A DNA stretch of 10,022 bases from Deltaproteobacteria bacterium (lineage in GTDB: Bacteria; Desulfobacterota; Desulfobaccia; Desulfobaccales; 0-14-0-80-60-11), in the NCBI GenBank assembly GCA_016874945.1, contig VGSO01000084.1, forward strand, positions 1-10,022, written 5' to 3'. Below are positions 1 through 5,178 of this stretch, one piece after another. Positions within the stretch are counted from its first letter, which is position 1; each line of letters opens with the position of its first letter. The translations under genes were made by a program, and so were the position numbers. The notes under the pieces were generated by a model. It was given only the letters and a program-made list of their open reading frames with translations. It was not told the DNA's origin and ran no database searches.

Positions 1-165
1 CTTCTCCTGCGCTTTTAGCTGAAGACGTTTGTCATGGGTAAAGCGATCGGGGCGCCATATCTTTACAAGATCACGATATGCTTGTTTTGTATCTTCAGGT
101 GAAAAACCAGGTTCAATCCCTAAAATTTTGTAATAATAATTTAAATTATTTATATCCAAAGCCAA
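1..165 (-). CDS. J-domain (DnaJ-like) protein, N-terminal 55 residues, runs off the window
   Basis: The minus strand from 165 down encodes 55 residues with no stop before the window edge. The pattern is a J-domain: NYYYKILGI near residues 9-17, PEDTKQAYRDLVK near 23-35, then IWRPDRF. J-domains stimulate the ATPase of Hsp70 (DnaK) through an invariant His-Pro-Asp; here the tripeptide reads Arg-Pro-Asp (CGC, one transition from CAC). An in-frame TAA lies directly before the TTG at 163-165, so translation starts there or at the TTG at 157-159. The Shine-Dalgarno is weak (a GAAAGAG-like stretch about 11 nt upstream). It lies 75 nt downstream of hicA on the same strand and uses AT-rich codons unlike the ntrX operon. 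Anything after the J-domain is outside the window. The fold assignment is fairly sure; the function is not, because of the HPD change. Confidence 0.7.
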   Translation of the reverse strand, partial: MALDINNLNYYYKILGIEPGFSPEDTKQAYRDLVKIWRPDRFTHDKRLQLKAQEK

Positions 166-240
166 TTATGGTAAGACTCTTTCGTGAACCTTTAGGGACA
201 GGCACTATTTTTAAGTCGCGGTCCCATCAGCCCCATATTT

Positions 241-462
241 TCACGATTCAAATTCGCTTCTTGGAATTCCTGACTGTCGAATGATTGATTGAAGGGTGCC
301 GATTTTCAACTGCGGATGGTCAGGAACTGGAACCGTAATGGTGCTGCCCGGTATTATCTTCTGCATCATTATATGGCTGCCGCGACGGCGAATTTCCATG
401 AATCCATATCTGGTCAGAATTTGACAGACCTCTTTTCCGGAAAGAATCCGCAGCTTACCCAA
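241..462 (-). CDS. hicA: HicA-family toxin (mRNA interferase)
   Basis: A 73-residue protein of the HicA/YcfA family, a small double-stranded-RNA-binding-like fold that cleaves mRNA and is neutralised by HicB. Visible family marks are LSGKEVCQILTRYGF (residues 7-21), the catalytic-site motif RRRGSHIMM with His30, and the VPVPDHPQLKIGTLQSII stretch (44-61). Length is normal for the family. The start is TTG at 460-462, which matches the usual HicA N-terminus and has a GAGG Shine-Dalgarno 6-9 nt upstream, inside the end of hicB. It overlaps hicB by 8 nt, so the two are translationally coupled in antitoxin-toxin order. The catalytic His is present, so the toxin looks intact. Activity is inferred from the family. 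Confidence 0.88.
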   Translation of the reverse strand: MGKLRILSGKEVCQILTRYGFMEIRRRGSHIMMQKIIPGSTITVPVPDHPQLKIGTLQSIIRQSGIPRSEFES

Positions 463-676
463 CCGCTACCTCAATCCTGGTGACATAAATTTCTTGGCTT
501 AGACGATTCTTGATTTCCTCCCGCGAGGCGGATTCAAAAAACCCCTCCAGCGCTTCTCTGAGATTATCCCGGGCCTCCTCGACGGTGTCTCCCTGGCTGG
601 CTATATCCAGTTCAGGACATAGAGCCACAAAGCCATCGCCTTCACGTTCAATAATTGCGGTCAATTGAAAGCTCAT
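455..676 (-). CDS. hicB: HicB-family antitoxin
   Basis: A 73-residue HicB-like antitoxin with the partial RNase H-like fold: FQLTAIIEREGDGFVALCPELDIASQGDT (residues 3-31) followed by the helix VEEARDNLREALEGFFES. It binds and inhibits HicA; longer HicB proteins also repress their own promoter through a C-terminal DNA-binding domain, but none is apparent in this short form. The start is ATG at 674-676, preceded by GAGGAGAGAAAGG as a strong Shine-Dalgarno. A TTG at 691 would add five residues but would place the Shine-Dalgarno inside the gene. The reading frame starts 24 nt after the stop of the broken ntrX 3' copy (701-918), the same arrangement as mntA after the intact ntrX. Confidence 0.88.
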   Translation of the reverse strand: MSFQLTAIIEREGDGFVALCPELDIASQGDTVEEARDNLREALEGFFESASREEIKNRLSQEIYVTRIEVAVG

Positions 677-700
677 CCTTTCTCTCCTCAATATCCTTAA

Positions 701-918
701 CTATTCTTCCCTTTCCGCCTCCAGGCCGTAGCCCCGCAGCTTGCGGTACAGGTGGGAGCGTTCCAGACCCACGGCCGCGGCCACGGCGCTCACGTTGCCG
801 TTAAACTCCGCCAGCTTGCGCCGCAGGTATACTCCTTTTCGAACCTTGCCCGGGCTGGCGGAAATCCTATTTCTGCATCAAGGAATCCAGGTCTTCCAAC
901 GTTTGCAGACCGGCGCCT
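701..918 (-). pseudogene. Broken second copy of the ntrX C-terminus (HTH end)
   Basis: This stretch repeats the 3' end of ntrX. Positions 701-867 align with 1588-1753 with eight substitutions and two indels (about 95% identical by eye); 868-893 match less well (about 17 of 26). Translated, it gives the Fis-type helix-turn-helix end of NtrX (residues about 418-460) up to EREE and a TAG stop. Further upstream the frame is broken by a 2-nt insertion near 827-830, a 1-nt deletion near 855 and an in-frame TAG at about 868-870. Traces reach AGLQ (NtrX residues 384-387) near 907-918, just short of the hepT stop at 923. Most substitutions are synonymous, so this copy was probably once under selection as part of a related ntrX. 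It has no start codon or signalling domains and is unlikely to make a regulator. Confidence 0.85.
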
Positions 919-922
919 ATCG

Positions 923-1276
923 TTATTCTTCCAGTTCCTTCTCTTGTTTTAGTATCTCCTTTAGCTTTTGATGAAGGACTGGTATCTTATTCTGAACAAC
1001 ATCCCAGACAATATCAAAGTCCACCCCGAAATAATCGTGAATGAGCCGATCCCTCATTCCTGCTATGGCGCGCCACTCGATTTCAGGGTATCTCTGCTTG
1101 AGTTCATCAGTTACTTTCTTCGAAGCCTCCCCAATGATCTCGATACTTCGGACAAAGGCGCGCTTTAGCGTCTCGCTGCGCATGAACTGGTCTTTACTCA
1201 ACCCCTGGCTCTCAGAAATAAGATACTCGGTTTCATCGAGGATATGGCGCAGATATTCAAGCGGCGAGAGGGGCAT
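923..1276 (-). CDS. hepT: HepT-like toxin (HEPN ribonuclease, DUF86)
   Basis: A 117-residue all-helical HEPN-domain protein. The diagnostic R-X4-H-X-Y motif is present as RDRLIHDY (Arg75, His80, Tyr82), preceded by FVRSIEIIGEASKKV (41-55) and IEWRAIAGMRD, which are typical of HepT. In characterised pairs HepT is an RNase, and its partner MntA silences it by adding AMP to the motif tyrosine. The start is ATG at 1274-1276 with AGAGGTGG 3 nt upstream, inside the end of mntA (20-nt overlap), so translation is coupled. The gene ends GAAGAATAA at 923, directly against the broken ntrX copy. All motif residues are present, so the toxin looks functional. An older literature label for this family is a nucleotide-binding C-terminal domain; the toxin reading is better supported. 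Confidence 0.88.
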   Translation of the reverse strand: MPLSPLEYLRHILDETEYLISESQGLSKDQFMRSETLKRAFVRSIEIIGEASKKVTDELKQRYPEIEWRAIAGMRDRLIHDYFGVDFDIVWDVVQNKIPVLHQKLKEILKQEKELEE

Positions 1277-1574
1277 ATTCCACCTCTTTAATAATATGCG
1301 GGCCGAGATAAGGACTAAGGGATTCCACCGTTACAAGTTCAACTCTATGCTGCAAAATCTCCTCTAGATAAAAGGAAAGGTTCATAAAGGCGTCAAATGT
1401 TTTCTGTCCCGCTTCAAATTCCACTAGAAGGTCAATATCGCTGTCATGATGTTGTTCCCCACGAACAAATGAGCCGAACAACCCTATCCGACTTACACCA
1501 AGTTCTTTGAGGCGACCCCGGTTTTGGTGCAGTATCTTCAATACGTCCTGTTTGGTTTTAATTGCAGCTTCCAT
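1257..1574 (-). CDS. mntA: MntA-like antitoxin (minimal nucleotidyltransferase)
   Basis: A 105-residue minimal nucleotidyltransferase of the MntA type. The GSX10DXD active-site motif is intact: Gly34-Ser35 in LFGSFVRGE, then Asp46 and Asp48 in DSDIDLLVEF. Known MntA proteins transfer AMP to the tyrosine of HepT's R-X4-H-X-Y motif and so switch the toxin off, and the partner lies immediately downstream with a 20-nt overlap. The start is ATG at 1572-1574 with AGGGA about 8 nt upstream. That Shine-Dalgarno sits directly after the ntrX stop codon (13-nt gap), so ntrX and mntA are probably on one transcript and perhaps translationally coupled. Base composition is lower in GC than ntrX, consistent with acquisition from elsewhere. 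Confidence 0.88.
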   Translation of the reverse strand: MEAAIKTKQDVLKILHQNRGRLKELGVSRIGLFGSFVRGEQHHDSDIDLLVEFEAGQKTFDAFMNLSFYLEEILQHRVELVTVESLSPYLGPHIIKEVEYAPLAA

Positions 1575-1599
1575 TATTCGTTCCCTATTATTCTTCCCT
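1573..1599. repeat. Imperfect tandem repeat at the ntrX-mntA junction
   Basis: ATTATTCGTTCCCT (1573-1586) is followed at once by ATTATTCTTCCCT (1587-1599), identical apart from one extra G. The first unit contains the mntA start region and the second the ntrX stop codon. The ten bases TTATTCTTCC of the second unit also occur at the 3' end of hepT (923-932) and, with one change, at the end of the broken ntrX copy (701-710). This could be a recombination scar or simply shared Glu-Glu-stop coding. Confidence 0.5.
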
Positions 1600-1779
1600 T
1601 TCCGCCTCCAGGCCGTAGCCCCGCAGTTTGCGGTACAGGTGGGAGCGTTCCAGGCCCACGGCCGCCGCCACGGCGCCCACGTTGCCGTTAAACTCCGCCA
1701 GTTTGCGGCGCAAATACTCCTTTTCGAACCTTGCCCGGGCCTGGCGGAAATCCCTCTCTTGGATTAGGGAGTCCAGGTC
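1588..1779. repeat. Intact partner of the ntrX 3'-end direct repeat
   Basis: This is the 3' end of the intact ntrX, repeated in the same orientation at 701-893. The two copies flank the hepT-mntA pair, whose coding sequence fills 923-1574 between them. Identity is high from the stop codon through about 167 nt, then falls sharply in the stretch that encodes the linker before the helix-turn-helix. Confidence 0.85.
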
Positions 1780-2970
1780 ATTTACCTCGGCCAAAGACAT
1801 CTCCGGCTCCTGAAGTCCGGCCTGGACCAGCGCCTCCATATCAACGATCTCCCCGGGGCTGAGAATGGCCAGGCGCCAGATGAAGTTTTTCAGCTCCCGC
1901 ACGTTTCCCGGCCAGGGCAATTGGGTCAGGGCCTCCAATGCCCCAGTCGTCAGCTCCTTCGCCGGCCCGTCGCTCTCCCGGGCCAGTTCCTGCAGGAAGC
2001 GCCGGGCCAGCAGGGGAATATCTTCTTGCCGCTCCCTCAACGGCGGCACCTGCAAGGGAATGACATTGATACGGTGGTAGAGATCCTCCCGGAATGCTCC
2101 TTTAGCGATCTCTTCCTCCAAATTCTTATTGGTGGCCGCCACCACCCGCACGTCCACCTGGATGGGGCGGCTCCCCCCCACTCTTTCGAAGCGCTGCTCT
2201 TCCAGGATGCGCAAAATTTTGGACTGGGTCTTCAGGCTCATGTCCCCGATTTCATCCAGGAAGAGCGTGCCCTCATGGGCCAGGTCGAACTTGCCCCGGC
2301 GCTGCTGGGAGGCCCCGGTGAAGGCCCCTTTTTCGTGGCCGAAGAGTTCGCTCTCGATGAGGTCCTCGGGAATGGCGGCGCAGTTCACTTCCACGAAGGG
2401 CTTGTGGGCCCGGCGGCTCAGGAAGTGCAAGGCCCGGGCCACCAACTCCTTGCCGGAGCCGTTTTCCCCGGTGATGAGCACCGAGGCGTTGGTGGGGGCC
2501 ACCCGCCGGAGCTGTTCCCGGAGGCGCTGGATGGGTTCGCTGTCGCCGATGATCTCCCGGGCCGGAGCGGCCTGCTGGCGGAGGCGCCGGTTTTCTTCCG
2601 CCAGCCGGGCCATTTCCAGGCCGTTGCGCACCGTGAGCAGAATCTTGTCGGCGTGGGGCGGCTTTTCGATGAAATCGTAAGCCCCCAGGCGGGTGGCCTT
2701 CACCGCGTTTTCCACTGACCCGTAAGCCGACACCATCACCACCGGCAGGGAGGGATGCTTGTCTTTCAGGTCTTTCAGGACTTCCAGGCCGTCCATCCCC
2801 GGAAGGGCGATATCCAGGAGCACCAAATCCGGGGGCTGGGCCGCGGCCATCCTCACAGCCATCTCCCCATCCCCGGCGGTGAGCACCTCAAAGCCCTCGT
2901 CCAGGAGGATGCCGGAAATCACCTGGAGAATCTGGGGTTCGTCATCCACTACCAAGATAGTCGCTGGCAT
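1588..2970 (-). CDS. ntrX: NtrX-like sigma-54-dependent response regulator
   Basis: A 460-residue enhancer-binding regulator with three domains in the usual order. Receiver, residues 1-120: acidic pair Asp9-Asp10, phosphoacceptor Asp53 in LLDIALPGMDG, Ser81 and Lys103. AAA+ sigma-54 activation domain, about 138-375: Walker A GENGSGKE (168-175), sigma-54 contact loop GAFTGA (215-220), Walker B TLFLDE (235-240). A Fis-type helix-turn-helix at about 425-455 ends the protein. It would be phosphorylated by the kinase(s) encoded upstream and then remodel sigma-54 RNA polymerase. The start is ATG at 2968-2970, overlapping ntrY by 29 nt. It is assigned to the NtrX group because it sits directly after an NtrY-like kinase and has the receiver-AAA-HTH order; other NtrC-family names are possible. 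Its last ~190 nt are duplicated downstream, so its present C-terminus may have come from recombination. Confidence 0.9.
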   Translation of the reverse strand: MPATILVVDDEPQILQVISGILLDEGFEVLTAGDGEMAVRMAAAQPPDLVLLDIALPGMDGLEVLKDLKDKHPSLPVVMVSAYGSVENAVKATRLGAYDFIEKPPHADKILLTVRNGLEMARLAEENRRLRQQAAPAREIIGDSEPIQRLREQLRRVAPTNASVLITGENGSGKELVARALHFLSRRAHKPFVEVNCAAIPEDLIESELFGHEKGAFTGASQQRRGKFDLAHEGTLFLDEIGDMSLKTQSKILRILEEQRFERVGGSRPIQVDVRVVAATNKNLEEEIAKGAFREDLYHRINVIPLQVPPLRERQEDIPLLARRFLQELARESDGPAKELTTGALEALTQLPWPGNVRELKNFIWRLAILSPGEIVDMEALVQAGLQEPEMSLAEVNDLDSLIQERDFRQARARFEKEYLRRKLAEFNGNVGAVAAAVGLERSHLYRKLRGYGLEAEREE

Positions 2971-5176
2971 AATCCGCCCGATGTATGGGAATTTCGATGA
3001 TAAAGCTGGCCCCCTGGGGCTGATGGTCCTCCACCCGGATGTGGCCCTGGTGCTCTGCCACGATGGAGTTGACGATGGCCAGCCCCAGACCCGTGCCGCC
3101 CCGCTTGGTGGAAAAATATGGTTCGAAAATGCGCCGCTTGTCCCGGTCCAGAATGCCTACCCCGGTGTCGGACACCACCAATTCCACCATACCCTGGACC
3201 GAGCCACCCTTCAAGGTAATGGTGATGGCGCCGGTTCCGGAAATGGACCCCAGGGCGTTGTCCAAGAGGTTGAGCAGCACCCTTTTTATCTGCTCCCGGT
3301 CAATCCACAGAGGCGGCAGCTCCGGATCCGGGTGAAACTCCAGGTTTATCCGGGGCTGGGCCTCCTGGTAGAGCAGCAAAACCTCCTGGACCAGGAGATT
3401 CAGGTCCTGGGGGGCCAGGCTCAGGTGGGGGAGCCTGGCAAAATGGGAAAATTCGTTCACCAGGTTTTTCAGTTCGTCCACCTGGCTGATGATGATCTGG
3501 GTGCATTCGTCGAAGATCTGGCCGCCGTCCCCGAAGCGGTCCAGATAGCGCCGCCGCAGACGCTGGGCCGCCAGTTTAATGGGGGTCAAAGGGTTCTTCA
3601 CTTCGTGGGCGATGTGCCGGGCCACCTCCCGCCAGGCCGCCAACCGCTGGGCCCGCTCCAGGTCGGTCAAATCCTCGAAGACTATCACCATCCCCAGATC
3701 CCGCCCGGCATCGTCTTTGAGCACCGTGGGCTTCAGAAGGAGGTAAACCGGCCGATCCTTCAGGATGAGGTGAAGGTGCTTCTCCACCGTTCCCCGGGGG
3801 GCCTGCCGGGCCTCCTGGACCACCTCGGCCAGGCGGTCGAATTCTCCCGGCGGGACCAGGATGCGGGCGTCCTGCCCCAGCACCTCGTCCCGGTCAACCC
3901 CCAACAATTGGGCCGCCGAGTCGTTTATGGTGATAATCCTCCCCTCCTGGTCGATGCCGATTACCCCGGCGGCCACGTTTTTCAGGAGGATCTCCATGTC
4001 CCGCTTTTGGGCGGAGATGAGGGCATGGCTGTCGCTCAACTGGCGGTAGGCCGCGGCCAACTGCGCCTGGCTGTGCTGCAAATCCTGGGTCATCTTGTTG
4101 AAGGACTGCACTAAGAAACCGATTTCGTCCCGGCCTTCCTGCTGGATCTTGATGTCATAGTCGCCCCCGGCCACCTTCAAGGCGCCTTCCGCCAACTGGC
4201 GGATGGGCGTGGTGATCTCCCGGGCCATGTAAAAACCCAGCCATACCGCGGACATCACCGCAATGAGGGTGACAATGATCAGGGTCAGATAATGGGTCAC
4301 CCGCAAGGGGCTGAACAAACGCTGCCGCTGACGCAGTTCCTGGAGGTTGCGGTTGGCCGCGGCTGCCTGGAGCAGGTAAGACTGGGGAACCAGATCCCGG
4401 ACCACCACGTAGCCCTTAAGCGCACCCTTGAGGTCCTTTACCGGCAGCACATAGCTCAACAAATCGCCGGTGGCCGTCTTTTGGTGCAGCACCTTTTCCT
4501 CCCCGTCCTCGGGTTGCGGCAGACGGGGTAATGGGGGGGCGTTGGGCTCGTAACTCCGGGCCAGGGGATATCCCGCGGGATTCAGAATTTCCAGGCCGGT
4601 AAGCTGATAGGCGTCCCGAAACCGGGCCAACAGGGGGTCCAAAATCTCCTGGTCTTCCAGGATCCATTTTTCTTTCTTGCGAAGTTCCGGGGCCAAAAGG
4701 CGTCCCGCGGCCATGAGCTTGTTTTCCATTTCCTGGGCATAATTGCGGCTCAGGTCCAGGGCCCGCTCCAGCGATTCTTCCACCTGCCGTTCCAGGGAGA
4801 AGTCAACCCGGGCGGCAAGCAGCTGCCAGGCCATGAAAAAGAGAAAAATGGCGGGCAGCATGGTCAGGGTGATGAAGGTGAGCACCAATCGGGTGCGCAG
4901 CCGGGAGCCGAAGACTTTGCGGCGACGTTCCAGAAACAGCTTGGTGAGATTGCGAAAAATTAGAAAAGTAAGCAATAACAGGAGAAAAGTGTTGATATTG
5001 AGAAGTCCGAAAGCCAGTAAGCTGTCCGTCACCTCCTGCCCGCCTTGGCGCACCAGATAGACTTCCAAAGAGGTGATGGCCACCACCAGCACCAGGGTCA
5101 GGCCCATAAGGACCCGCTCCCACCAGCGCTTGCGCTGGTCCTTCAGCACTTCCGGGGTTGACCCGTTCTCCAACAT
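2942..5176 (-). CDS. ntrY: NtrY-like membrane sensor histidine kinase
   Basis: A 744-residue kinase counted from ATG at 5174-5176. An N-terminal membrane block has hydrophobic segments near 23-42, 55-75 and 97-120, followed by an extracytoplasmic stretch and a fourth segment near 296-317. Then come a HAMP domain (about 315-368), a PAS domain (about 388-500), the dimerisation helix with the phosphoacceptor His524 in HIAHEVKNPLTP, and an ATPase domain with N-box Asn640, G1 DTGVG (670-674), IFEPYFSTK and GTGLGLAIV. Membrane block, HAMP, PAS and kinase in this order is the NtrY layout, and the next gene encodes an NtrX-like regulator with a 29-nt overlap. A TTG at 5182 would add two residues and overlap the upstream kinase gene by 4 nt; the ATG is preferred because CAGG lies 6 nt before it. 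The signal sensed is not visible. Confidence 0.9.
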   Translation of the reverse strand: MLENGSTPEVLKDQRKRWWERVLMGLTLVLVVAITSLEVYLVRQGGQEVTDSLLAFGLLNINTFLLLLLTFLIFRNLTKLFLERRRKVFGSRLRTRLVLTFITLTMLPAIFLFFMAWQLLAARVDFSLERQVEESLERALDLSRNYAQEMENKLMAAGRLLAPELRKKEKWILEDQEILDPLLARFRDAYQLTGLEILNPAGYPLARSYEPNAPPLPRLPQPEDGEEKVLHQKTATGDLLSYVLPVKDLKGALKGYVVVRDLVPQSYLLQAAAANRNLQELRQRQRLFSPLRVTHYLTLIIVTLIAVMSAVWLGFYMAREITTPIRQLAEGALKVAGGDYDIKIQQEGRDEIGFLVQSFNKMTQDLQHSQAQLAAAYRQLSDSHALISAQKRDMEILLKNVAAGVIGIDQEGRIITINDSAAQLLGVDRDEVLGQDARILVPPGEFDRLAEVVQEARQAPRGTVEKHLHLILKDRPVYLLLKPTVLKDDAGRDLGMVIVFEDLTDLERAQRLAAWREVARHIAHEVKNPLTPIKLAAQRLRRRYLDRFGDGGQIFDECTQIIISQVDELKNLVNEFSHFARLPHLSLAPQDLNLLVQEVLLLYQEAQPRINLEFHPDPELPPLWIDREQIKRVLLNLLDNALGSISGTGAITITLKGGSVQGMVELVVSDTGVGILDRDKRRIFEPYFSTKRGGTGLGLAIVNSIVAEHQGHIRVEDHQPQGASFIIEIPIHRADYASDYLGSG

Positions 5177-5178
5177 GT

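Noticed and set aside
701..918. Broken ntrX copy as a stand-alone DNA-binding micro-protein
   Set aside because: There is no start codon with a ribosome site in the HTH frame, and upstream frames are broken by a stop and indels.
1921..2718. Plus-strand open frame (265 codons) opposite ntrX
   Set aside because: It is the mirror of the receiver and AAA+ coding region; composition and lack of motifs fit an antisense shadow.
2942..2970. Frameshift or fusion between ntrY and ntrX
   Set aside because: The 29-nt overlap leaves both proteins complete with normal termini, so it is ordinary operon overlap.
2759..4114. Long plus-strand open frame (451 codons) opposite ntrY/ntrX
   Set aside because: It lies opposite well-supported domains of two genes, has no family motif, and is the usual antisense shadow of GC-rich coding sequence.
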